Below are positions 1-5,780 of a stretch of DNA of 7,662 nucleotides, in pieces; position 1 is the first letter of the stretch, and each line of letters starts with the position of its first letter. Below the pieces are notes generated by a model. The model was not told where the DNA came from and ran no database searches. It saw only the letters and a program-made list of their open reading frames with translations. The translations under genes were made by a program, and so were the position numbers. Source of the stretch: an uncultured Collinsella sp. (GTDB taxonomy: Bacteria > Actinomycetota > Coriobacteriia > Coriobacteriales > Coriobacteriaceae); assembly GCA_900756725.1 (NCBI GenBank), contig CAAELJ010000021.1, positions 1 through 7,662 of the forward strand. Reading direction: 5' to 3'.

Positions 1-2
1 CT

Positions 3-59
3 TATGCTCAACCTGCGGCGCCTTAGAGGTGGTCATTGGGGACGTTCTTAAATGACTAG
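3..59. repeat. 57-bp direct repeat, copy 1
   Basis: These 57 bases recur without a mismatch at 131-187, 128 bp downstream; the bases on either side differ. The unit contains a palindromic GGCGCC core near its left end. Near its right end is a 6-bp inverted repeat, GTCATT (32-37) and AATGAC (51-56), around a 13-base loop with the core GGGGACGTTCTTA. From memory, similar 'GGGGACGTTCTT' hairpin motifs occur as dispersed extragenic repeats, sometimes next to Y1-type (REP-associated) transposases. I cannot confirm that here, and no transposase is in the window. Confidence 0.9.
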
Positions 60-130
60 TCAACTTGTTCGCTCTGGACGTCGCTCGCTGTCCGCCCTCT
101 GCCTGCGGCGTTGCCTTGCTCTGGATGCGG

Positions 131-187
131 TATGCTCAACCTGCGGCGCCTTAGAGGTGGTCATTGGGGACGTTCTTAAATGACTAG
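131..187. repeat. 57-bp direct repeat, copy 2
   Basis: This is an exact second copy of bases 3-59, including the GTCATT (160-165) and AATGAC (179-184) hairpin arms. The 71 bases between the copies (60-130) contain a diverged echo of the repeat's left part: a CTGCGGCG core at about 112-119, compared with the same core inside the repeat. The whole 3-187 block may therefore be about one and a half units of a degenerate tandem array. Confidence 0.9.
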
Positions 188-296
188 GTTGGGTGCATTG
201 CTTTGAGATGTTATTCAATCGGTTTTGATGGCCTTTGAGCTGCTTACCTGCTTAAAGCAATTGGCGGTATTCATCTGCAATTGAAAATATTGCTCG

Positions 297-329
297 AAAA
301 ATCGTCCAAGAAGTCGTGGGGCGATTTTT
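297..329. terminator. Terminator-like hairpin, possibly bidirectional
   Basis: AAAAATCG (297-304) is the exact reverse complement of CGATTTTT (322-329). The stem extends inward by one G-U and two C-G pairs, giving 11 pairs around an 11-base loop. Because the stem starts with A's and ends with T's, it would give a stem plus U-tract on either strand. It could end transcription of a gene left of the window, or block transcripts arriving from the right. It lacks a separate GC-rich stem below the U-tract, so its strength is uncertain. Confidence 0.4.
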
Positions 330-340
330 GATGCGTCGCG

Positions 341-411
341 CGTCAAGCGATGTGGCAAGCGTTTGGTTAGATATTGGTTAGTTTTGGGGCAACCTTGCCA
401 AAAGCTTGACG
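341..411. repeat. Long imperfect inverted repeat (about 71 nt hairpin)
   Basis: CGTCAAGC (341-348) pairs perfectly with GCTTGACG (404-411). TGGCAAG (353-359) pairs perfectly with CTTGCCA (394-400). They nest, separated by a 4/3 internal loop, and GTT (361-363) can add three more pairs with AAC (391-393). About 18 pairs close a loop carrying the direct repeat TTGGTTAG. The structure matches no RNA class I know. It could be a structured transcript, a DNA hairpin of a lost mobile element, or chance. Confidence 0.5.
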
Positions 412-502
412 AATGCAAATCTAGACGTCGGCGAATGAACACTTTGAGCGAGCCCGGTGCAAAATTCTGGGCTGATTCTCGATAATCGCCTTCAATCGTC
501 CC

Positions 503-529
503 TTGCTAAGCGCTGGCCTCGCTTACAAT
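503..529 (+). promoter_or_regulatory. Candidate prmC promoter
   Basis: TACAAT (524-529) is a five-of-six match to the -10 consensus. TTGCTA (503-508) is a weak -35 at a short 15-bp spacing. A start near 536 would leave a leader of about 40 nt before the prmC ATG. The weak -35 and spacing make this tentative. Confidence 0.3.
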
Positions 530-577
530 CTGCTCCGACATTCGCGCGCCGCCCGGCGCTTAAGAGGGGAGGACCCC

Positions 578-1864
578 ATGGCAAACGAGATCTGGACCAT
601 CAAGCGTTGTCTCGAGTGGACCAAGGAGTACCTGGCCGAGCGCGGCGAGGAACACCCCCGACTTTCTGCCGAGTGGCTGCTCTGCGCTGCCACGGGTCTG
701 GCGCGCATCGACTTATATATGCGTATGGACGAGACGCTCGATGCGGCGCAGCTCGAGACCATGCACGCGGCGGTCGTCCGCCGCGCCAAGGGCGAGCCGC
801 TGCAGTACATCACCGGCAGCACGCAGTTCCGCATGATCGACGTCGCGTGCGCCCCCGGCGTACTCATTCCGCGTCCCGAGACCGAGATGCTCGTCGAGGA
901 AGTCCTCAATTATCTGGATGCCGAGGTGCTGAGCCCCGAGGCTGCCGCCCGTCAGCGCGTTGAGCTGCCCTGGAACGACGAGGTCGAGCAAGCGCGCAAA
1001 GCCGAAGCCGCGTTGGCCGACGAGCGAGCGACGGCCGAGCGCCGTGCCGCTAACCTCACAGCTGCCGATGAGGCGGCGCTAGGCAGCGACGTACTGGGCA
1101 GCCGTGCCTATGCCGAGGAACTGGCCGACCGCGAGGCCGAGGAAGCCGCCACGCAGGCAGCAGAAGCCGAAGCCGCGGAAGCCGCCGCGCAGGCAGCAGA
1201 TGCCGAGGCCGAGGAGGCCGCCGAACCCGAGCTCGACGAATACGGCATCGCCATCGAGGGCGTCGACCAGGAGACGGCTTCAGCTCAGGATGCCGCTGCG
1301 CCTGCCCCAGCCGAGCCCCGCACTGCCCGCGTTCTCGAGGTCGGCTGCGGCACGGGCTGCATCTCGCTTTCCCTTGCCTGGGAGCGCCGCGGCCATGTCA
1401 CCTGCACCGCTACCGATATCGAACCGCGTGCCATTGACCTGGCCACCAAAAACCGCGACGCGCTCGGGCTTACGTCCGATGAGGTCGCCTTCAGCCTCAC
1501 AAACCTGGTGAGCTCTATCCCCCGCGAGAAATGGGGCACCTTCGACGTGCTCGTCTCCAACCCGCCTTACATTCCGACTGACGTCATGCGCTCGCTGCCG
1601 CACGAGGTCAAGGACTTCGAGCCCGATTTAGCGCTCGAGGGCGGCGCCGACGGCCTCGATATCTTCCGCCGCCTGCTCAATGCGGCGCCCTATATGCTGC
1701 GCGCCGGCGGTCTGTTTGCCTGCGAGCTCTACGAGGGCGCCCTCGATGCCGCGGCCGAGCTCTGTCGCCAGGCGGGTCTCTCGGACGTGCGCATCGTCCG
1801 CGACCTCACCGATCGTCCCCGCATCGTCCGAGCCATCGTCACCGAGCCCAAACAGCGCCAGTAA
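578..1864 (+). CDS. prmC: Peptide chain release factor N5-glutamine methyltransferase with large internal insertion
   Basis: PrmC (HemK) transfers a methyl group from S-adenosylmethionine to the glutamine of the GGQ motif in release factors RF1 and RF2, aiding translation termination in the cytosol. The N-terminal helical domain (about residues 1-90) leads into the family signature IPRPETE (97-103). The AdoMet-binding motif VLEVGCGTG spans 252-260 and the catalytic NPPY is at 328-331. Family members are usually about 280 residues; this one has 428. The excess lies between residues 111 and 250, where relatives have only about ten residues. It is rich in Ala, Glu, Asp and Gln, probably helical, and carries a 12-residue tandem repeat. 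I chose ATG 578 because GAGGGGAGG (564-572) sits just upstream and family similarity begins there; an in-frame TTG at 503 is less likely. The reading frame is open throughout, so this is not a broken gene. In related genomes prmC often follows prfA; prfA is not visible here. Confidence 0.93.
   Translation: MANEIWTIKRCLEWTKEYLAERGEEHPRLSAEWLLCAATGLARIDLYMRMDETLDAAQLETMHAAVVRRAKGEPLQYITGSTQFRMIDVACAPGVLIPRPETEMLVEEVLNYLDAEVLSPEAAARQRVELPWNDEVEQARKAEAALADERATAERRAANLTAADEAALGSDVLGSRAYAEELADREAEEAATQAAEAEAAEAAAQAADAEAEEAAEPELDEYGIAIEGVDQETASAQDAAAPAPAEPRTARVLEVGCGTGCISLSLAWERRGHVTCTATDIEPRAIDLATKNRDALGLTSDEVAFSLTNLVSSIPREKWGTFDVLVSNPPYIPTDVMRSLPHEVKDFEPDLALEGGADGLDIFRRLLNAAPYMLRAGGLFACELYEGALDAAAELCRQAGLSDVRIVRDLTDRPRIVRAIVTEPKQRQ
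1142..1213 (+). repeat. 36-bp in-frame tandem repeat inside prmC
   Basis: Two adjacent 36-bp units (1142-1177 and 1178-1213) differ at only a few positions. A partial third unit, GAGGCCGCC, follows at 1214-1222. They encode the 12-residue units EAATQAAEAEAA and EAAAQAADAEAE (residues 189-212). The length is a multiple of three, so unit gain or loss would keep the frame. This suggests growth of the insertion by tandem duplication. Confidence 0.85.
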
Positions 1865-1878
1865 TATTTATTAACTGG

Positions 1879-1908
1879 TTAGCAAAAATTATAAATTAGT
1901 TTATAATT
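1879..1908 (+). promoter_or_regulatory. hicAB promoter with overlapping 22-bp palindromic operator
   Basis: A perfect -10 hexamer, TATAAT (1902-1907), stands 17 bp from TTAGCA (1879-1884), a four-of-six match to the -35. This predicts a start near 1914, about 20 nt before hicA. AATTATAAA (1887-1895) and TTTATAATT (1900-1908) form an exact 9-bp inverted repeat around TTAG; it covers most of the spacer and the -10. Such placement is typical of an autorepression site, here most likely bound by the HicB C-terminal domain. HicB binding is inferred. The element is entirely A/T apart from one G, in strong contrast to its GC-rich surroundings. Confidence 0.75.
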
Positions 1909-1932
1909 AGGACGGCTGAAAGAGGTCGGCCC

Positions 1933-2118
1933 ATGCAACCTCCTACCTTTCGGGAAATCATTGCCCTACTCAAGCACGATGGATTCGTGAAGGTCGCGCA
2001 AGTCGGTAGTCATGCTAAGTATGTTTCTGGTGACCGTGTTGTCACCGTGAACGGCTCTGGTGGTGATCGACCAAAGAAGGGCACGTGGGCAAGTATTCGT
2101 CGCCAAGCTGGATGGTAG
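1933..2118 (+). CDS. hicA: HicA-family mRNA interferase toxin
   Basis: HicA toxins are small double-stranded-RNA-binding-fold proteins that cleave mRNA and tmRNA during translation, stopping growth when the antitoxin is lost. The 61-residue product has the usual family length. It has the helix FREIIALLKHDGF (6-18), then the conserved GSH motif with catalytic-type His27 (25-27), followed by KY and a short strand pair. It ends in the family-typical KGTWASIRRQAGW (49-61), close to the common GT-ASI-RQAG ending. AGAGG (1921-1925) is the likely ribosome binding site, seven bases before ATG. hicB follows 11 bp downstream, the standard toxin-first order. The frame is intact with all expected motifs, so the toxin is probably active, though this is not proven. 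Confidence 0.9.
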   Translation: MQPPTFREIIALLKHDGFVKVAQVGSHAKYVSGDRVVTVNGSGGDRPKKGTWASIRRQAGW

Positions 2119-2129
2119 TTGGAGGCAAA

Positions 2130-2576
2130 ATGAGGCAGCGATTTACCTATGACTGCGTTCTCATAAAAGAAGACGACGGTTACTGCGCTAGCTTCCCGCA
2201 GATTCCCGGCGCCTTTGCCGATGGCGACACGCGCGAAGAAGCGATTGCCCATGCCACCGAGGCACTGATGGCGTTTTTGGCCGACGACCTCAACAACGGT
2301 TTGACTCCGGCAGGGTACGAACGCTCGGCCGAGGTCGTGGCCCTTTCAGTCGAAATCGACCACGATGACGCTCGGGAAGCGGCGTGCCGAACATTTAAAG
2401 ACGCAGCGCTGGACCTCAAAGTCTCCGCTCCGCGGATCACCGCGCTGGTCAAAGCAGGAAAGCTCGATGTTGAACTCGTCGACGGCCGTCGGATGATAAC
2501 GATAGACAGCATCGAGCGCTACGCCGCCCAAGAACGTCACGCCGGCAGGCCAAAGAAGGTCGTCGCAGTCCAATAA
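2130..2576 (+). CDS. hicB: HicB-family antitoxin with C-terminal DNA-binding domain
   Basis: HicB antitoxins bind and neutralise HicA and usually repress their own operon. The 148-residue product begins with a partly degraded RNase H-like fold (about residues 1-72). It shows the family pattern DGYCASFPQIPGAFADGDTREEAIAHA (16-42; usual form G--A-FPDLPG--T-GDT-EEA---A). A second domain (about 82-135) resembles a small helix-turn-helix or excisionase-like winged helix: EAACRTFKDAALDLKVS, then RITALVKAGKL, a D-GRRMIT strand pair, and a final helix. The basic tail includes GRPKK (139-143). The start is ATG 2130 because GGAGG (2121-2125) lies just upstream. An in-frame ATG at 2112, which overlaps the hicA stop, has no such site and would add six residues. 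The likely operator is the palindrome at 1887-1908. Confidence 0.9.
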   Translation: MRQRFTYDCVLIKEDDGYCASFPQIPGAFADGDTREEAIAHATEALMAFLADDLNNGLTPAGYERSAEVVALSVEIDHDDAREAACRTFKDAALDLKVSAPRITALVKAGKLDVELVDGRRMITIDSIERYAAQERHAGRPKKVVAVQ

Positions 2577-2623
2577 CCCCCTCACTTTCACCGACTACTA
2601 GAGCCGCTCACCAAACCAACATG

Positions 2624-2700
2624 CGCTCTGGGCAAATAGGTTGAACGTTTCGTGCGAGAATGCCCCTCAGTAAACAAACTTTCACCAGAGCGTAAGGGGC
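2624..2700 (+). promoter_or_regulatory. tsaC leader with two crossing inverted repeats
   Basis: CGCTCTGG (2624-2631) is the exact complement of CCAGAGCG (2685-2692). GCCCCT (2662-2667) is the exact complement of AGGGGC (2695-2700). The second pair would occlude the AAGGGG ribosome binding site (2694-2699) of tsaC. The two pairings cross, so together they would make a pseudoknot, or they could alternate. No convincing promoter is seen between hicB and tsaC, so this may be internal to a hicAB-tsaC message. A regulatory role is inference. Confidence 0.3.
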
Positions 2701-2710
2701 TGGCATACAC

Positions 2711-3454
2711 ATGCAGACGGTCTATCGGGTATTCGAGGGAGCGCGTGAGCCGCATCGGCTCGCCGTCGAGCGTACGGCCGAGGTACTCAGCTGTGGTGGC
2801 TTGGCGCTTATTCCAACCGAGACGGTCTACGGTGTCGCCGTGGCAGTCAACGCCTTCTCGGATGCCGTTCCACAAGATACAAGTGAACCTCTGCCGTGGC
2901 CGCGCGATCCGCAGGCCACCGTCAACGGCGCCGCGGTCCCCGCACTCGGTACCGGCTATCGTCGTATCTTTACCCTCAAGCAGCGCGAGCTCACGCAAAC
3001 GGTTGCCTGGCTGGTTGATGATGCCGAGGCACTCGATCGCTATGGCGTGGATATCCCTCATGAGGCCCGCGCGCTTGCCCAACGATGCTGGCCGGGCGCC
3101 CTGACTATCGTGGTCAAGGCAGCCCCCTGCGTGCCGACCTTTATGCGCGCTGCCGACGACACCGTGGCCCTGCGCGCTTCGGCCTCTCCTGTGGTGCAGG
3201 CGCTCATCCGCGCCTGCGGCAGTCCGCTTGCCTGCACCAGCGCCAATACGCACGGCGCGCCCGCGCCGGCAAGCTTTGCCGACGTTGAGGACCGCATTCT
3301 GGAGGGGGTCGATGTGGCCGTCGACGCGGGCGAGACCCCGTGCCGCGACGCTTCGACCATCGTGACGTTTAAGCATGGCGAGCTTCAGATCCTGCGCCAA
3401 GGCGCGCTTCCCGCATCAGAGATCGAGCGGGTTCTGTCCGACCCGATGCAATAG
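2711..3454 (+). CDS. tsaC: L-threonylcarbamoyladenylate synthase (Sua5/YrdC/TsaC family)
   Basis: The enzyme makes threonylcarbamoyl-AMP from threonine, bicarbonate and ATP. This is the first step of the t6A modification at position 37 of tRNAs reading ANN codons, and it occurs in the cytosol. The 247-residue product has the family motifs: PTETVYG (35-41), the KQR of the K-x-R substrate site (90-92), WPGALT (127-132), the LR of the nucleotide-binding strand (154-155) and TSAN (176-179). It lacks the C-terminal Sua5 domain, so it is the short TsaC type. An insertion of about 35 residues (50-83), rich in Pro, Asp and Thr, separates PTETVYG from the K-x-R segment, which are only about 15-20 residues apart in ordinary relatives. 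ATG 2711 is preceded by AAGGGG (2694-2699). Elsewhere prmC and tsaC are often neighbours; here hicAB lies between them. glpK starts 13 bp after its stop. Confidence 0.9.
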   Translation: MQTVYRVFEGAREPHRLAVERTAEVLSCGGLALIPTETVYGVAVAVNAFSDAVPQDTSEPLPWPRDPQATVNGAAVPALGTGYRRIFTLKQRELTQTVAWLVDDAEALDRYGVDIPHEARALAQRCWPGALTIVVKAAPCVPTFMRAADDTVALRASASPVVQALIRACGSPLACTSANTHGAPAPASFADVEDRILEGVDVAVDAGETPCRDASTIVTFKHGELQILRQGALPASEIERVLSDPMQ

Positions 3455-3467
3455 AAAGGTGTAAGCG

Positions 3468-5009
3468 ATGTCGTTGAATCTGGGCAGCCTGGGCATGGAA
3501 GATGCCTCGTTTAACTTTGGCGGTTCCTACATCATGGCGCTCGACTGCGGCACCACCTCGGTGCTCGCGACCATCGTCGACGAGTACGGCTGCATCGTCG
3601 CCCAGGCGCGTCGTAGCGTCAAAACCAGCTTCCCGCGCCCCGGCTGGGTGGAGCAGGATCCCACGGAGGTGCTTGCCAGCCAGATCGGCGTGATGATGGA
3701 GGTCCAGTTTAAGAGCGGCATCCATTCCGATCGCATCGCCGCCATCGGTATCTCCAACCAGCGCGAGACCACGGTGGTATGGGACCGCGTGAGTGGCCAG
3801 CCTATCTACAACGCCATCGTGTGGCAGTGTCGCCGCACCGCCTCGACAATCGATAAACTGGCCGAGCAGGGCTGCGAGGAGCTGGTGCGTTCCCGCACCG
3901 GCCTTACGCTCGACCCGTATTTCTCGGCCTCCAAGGTGCAATGGATTCTCGACAACGTCGACGGCGCGCGCGAGAGCGCGGCGGCGGGCGACCTTATGTT
4001 TGGCACCATCGACACCTGGCTCATCTACAACCTCACCGGCGGTCAAACCTTTGCCACCGACTACACCAATGCCAGCCGCACAGCGCTCTTCAATATTCAT
4101 ACGCTGGACTGGGACGATGACCTGCTGGCTCTCTTCGACATCCCGCGTGCCATGATGCCCGAGGTCCGTTGGAGCTCCGGTGACTACGGTCACGTCGCGA
4201 GCGACATCATGACCAACATGCCGCCCATCATGGGTGTGGCGGGCGACCAGCAGGCGTCGCTGTTCGGTCACTGCTGCTTCCATCCCGGCCAGACCAAAAA
4301 CACCTATGGCACGGGCTGCTTTATGCTCATGAATACCGGCGACGAGATCGTCGAATCCAAGAATGGCCTGGTCTCCACCATCGGTATCGCTGCGGACGGC
4401 AAGGTCAGCTATGCGCTCGAGGGTTCTATTTTTGCCGCCGGCTCAACGATGAACTGGCTGCGCGACAACATGGGCGTTATCTCCAACGTATCCGAATCGG
4501 CACGGCTCGCCTCCTCGATCAGCGACAACGAGGGATGCTACTTTGTCCCCGCTTTTGCGGGCTTGGGTGCACCTTGGTGGGACGCGCACGCCCGCGGCAT
4601 CGTATGCGGTCTGACCGGCGCCTCGAGTCGCGCGACCATCGTGCGTGCCGCTTGCGAGTCCATGGCCTATCAGAGCTATGACGTGCTGCGTGCCATGGAG
4701 CAGGACGTGGGTCTTTCGATCGAGCGCCTGTCCGTCGATGGCGGCGCCTCGCGCAACGAGTTCATCATGCAGTTCCAGGCAGACTTGCTGGATATCCCCG
4801 TGCTGCAATGTGAGTCGGTGGAGACCACGGCAATCGGTGCCGCGTACTTGGCGGGTCTTGCGGTTGGGTATTGGGAGGATCTGGAGGAGCTGGAGCAAAA
4901 CGCCCAGATCGTTAAGACGTTCCACCCCCATATGTCCGTTGAGCGTCGCGAGCACAACCTGGACGGTTGGCACGATGCGGTCAGGCGTTCGCTCAGCACC
5001 ACTCAGTAG
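3468..5009 (+). CDS. glpK: Glycerol kinase
   Basis: GlpK phosphorylates glycerol with ATP to sn-glycerol-3-phosphate, trapping it in the cell for catabolism and lipid synthesis. The 513-residue protein has the FGGY-kinase two-domain layout. Visible motifs are the phosphate-binding DCGTTS (26-31), FPRPGWVEQDP, and NQRET (97-101) with glycerol-contacting Arg99 and Glu100. Trp119, Tyr151 and the catalytic pair Asp260-Gln261 in GDQQASLFG follow, then YGTGCFMLMNTG, YALEGSIFAAGSTMNWLRD, and SVDGGASRNEFIMQFQADLL near the end. All expected catalytic residues are present. The usual DQGTTS is DCGTTS here. The N-terminus is about 20 residues longer than in E. coli; I kept ATG 3468 because GAAAGGTG (3454-3461) precedes it at good spacing. 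It follows tsaC by 13 bp, so the two are probably co-transcribed. No glycerol facilitator gene is in the window. Confidence 0.96.
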   Translation: MSLNLGSLGMEDASFNFGGSYIMALDCGTTSVLATIVDEYGCIVAQARRSVKTSFPRPGWVEQDPTEVLASQIGVMMEVQFKSGIHSDRIAAIGISNQRETTVVWDRVSGQPIYNAIVWQCRRTASTIDKLAEQGCEELVRSRTGLTLDPYFSASKVQWILDNVDGARESAAAGDLMFGTIDTWLIYNLTGGQTFATDYTNASRTALFNIHTLDWDDDLLALFDIPRAMMPEVRWSSGDYGHVASDIMTNMPPIMGVAGDQQASLFGHCCFHPGQTKNTYGTGCFMLMNTGDEIVESKNGLVSTIGIAADGKVSYALEGSIFAAGSTMNWLRDNMGVISNVSESARLASSISDNEGCYFVPAFAGLGAPWWDAHARGIVCGLTGASSRATIVRAACESMAYQSYDVLRAMEQDVGLSIERLSVDGGASRNEFIMQFQADLLDIPVLQCESVETTAIGAAYLAGLAVGYWEDLEELEQNAQIVKTFHPHMSVERREHNLDGWHDAVRRSLSTTQ

Positions 5010-5131
5010 GGTTGTGACGGAGCGTTCGATACAACAAACCGCTAAACTTATGCATGGCGGGCGGCGGCAACATCGCTGTGCGTCATGTCAGCAAGGTCGT
5101 TTTGCGGCCGCAACGAAAGGGGCATCAACCC

Positions 5132-5779
5132 ATGACCGTTACCTACGATGCGTCCCGCGTGACGCTTGTCGACCATCCGCTCGTCCAGCACAAGTTGTCG
5201 ATCCTGCGCGATAAGTCGACCGGCACCAACCAGTTCCGCCAACTCGTACGCGAGCTCGCGCTTTTTGACGGCTACGAGGCCATGCGTGACCTGCCCATGG
5301 AGGATGTCGAAGTCGAGACTCCCATCACCACTGCCACGTTCAAGCAGCTTGCCGGCAAGAAGCTCGCCATCGTCCCCATTTTGCGCGCGGGCCTTGGAAT
5401 GGTCGATGGCATCCTCGACCTGGTGCCCTCTGCCCGCGTGGGCCACATTGGCATGGAGCGCGACGAGGTCACCCACGAGCCGCATGAGTATTACTGCAAG
5501 ATGCCCAAGGATATCGACCAGCGTATCTGCCTGGTCGTCGATCCCATGCTCGCCACGGGCGGTTCTGCCGAGATGGCTATCAGCTATCTGCGCGAGCGCG
5601 GTGTCAAGGACATCCGCATGCTGTGCATCGTCGCGGCCCCCGAGGGCCTCAAGTCGCTGACCGAGAAAGACCCCGACGTGCATATCTATACCTGCGCCAT
5701 CGACGACCACCTCAACGAGGCCGCCTACATCGTCCCCGGCTTGGGCGATGCCGGCGACCGCATCTACGGCACGCTGTAG
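5132..5779 (+). CDS. upp: Uracil phosphoribosyltransferase
   Basis: Upp converts uracil and PRPP to UMP in the cytosol, the key step of uracil salvage. The 215 residues are close to the family's usual 208-210. Visible motifs are [16 protein letters not shown] (15-30), [11 protein letters not shown] (83-93), the PRPP loop [12 protein letters not shown] (135-146) and the uracil-binding [12 protein letters not shown] (199-210). I chose ATG 5132 because GAAAGGGG (5115-5122) precedes it and family similarity begins there; an in-frame ATG at 5054 would add 26 residues unlike the family. It is separated from glpK by 122 bp, which include a 12-bp palindrome with a GCGGCCGC core (5102-5113). I see no convincing promoter in that gap. 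The frame is intact and function is very likely. Confidence 0.96.
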   Translation: MTVTYDASRVTLVDHPLVQHKLSILRDKSTGTNQFRQLVRELALFDGYEAMRDLPMEDVEVETPITTATFKQLAGKKLAIVPILRAGLGMVDGILDLVPSARVGHIGMERDEVTHEPHEYYCKMPKDIDQRICLVVDPMLATGGSAEMAISYLRERGVKDIRMLCIVAAPEGLKSLTEKDPDVHIYTCAIDDHLNEAAYIVPGLGDAGDRIYGTL

Positions 5780-5780
5780 T

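Larger units (their letters stand above)
188..577. other. Non-coding, structure-rich region upstream of prmC
   Basis: No convincing gene lies here. The only open frame of note is a 75-codon minus-strand frame (215-442). It starts with GTG, lacks a ribosome binding site, resembles no family I know, and runs through two inverted repeats. The stretch is visibly more AT-rich than the coding DNA to its right. It holds hairpin potential at 297-329 and 341-411, a short direct repeat GCAATTG (258-264 and 278-284), a second short direct repeat TTGGTTAG (363-370 and 374-381), and a promoter candidate near 503-529. I do not recognise a tRNA, riboswitch or other known RNA. Confidence 0.5.

Noticed and set aside
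3..187. CRISPR array
   Set aside because: There are only two copies, of 57 bp, and the 71-bp spacing has a diverged copy of the repeat rather than unique spacer sequence; no cas genes are present.
341..411. Integron attC site interpretation of the long inverted repeat
   Set aside because: The GTTRRRY and RYYYAAC end boxes are not present at the right places and there is no integrase or cassette array.
215..442. 75-codon open frame on the minus strand upstream of prmC
   Set aside because: It begins with GTG without a ribosome binding site, resembles no family, and passes through two inverted repeats that better explain the sequence.
503..577. Upstream TTG start extending PrmC by 25 residues
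   Set aside because: ATG 578 has the strong GAGGGGAGG site and matches the family start; the extension has neither support.
457..963. 168-codon + strand frame overlapping the start of prmC
   Set aside because: It is rich in Arg, Ala and Gly as expected of an out-of-frame reading of GC-rich DNA, and it overlaps the well-supported prmC frame.
2584..2686. Direct repeat ACTTTCACC (2584-2592 and 2678-2686), and CAGTAA at 1859 and 2668, as insertion footprints of hicAB
   Set aside because: The 9-bp repeat does not flank hicAB, and a 6-bp match is readily expected by chance, so neither is good evidence of a target duplication.
2588..3400. 270-codon minus-strand frame opposite tsaC
   Set aside because: It is a shadow of the tsaC coding frame, with no recognisable motif or ribosome binding site.
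3369..4283. 304-codon minus-strand frame opposite glpK
   Set aside because: Its long length is expected opposite GC-rich codons; its His/Gly/Asp-rich product resembles no family and glpK is certain.
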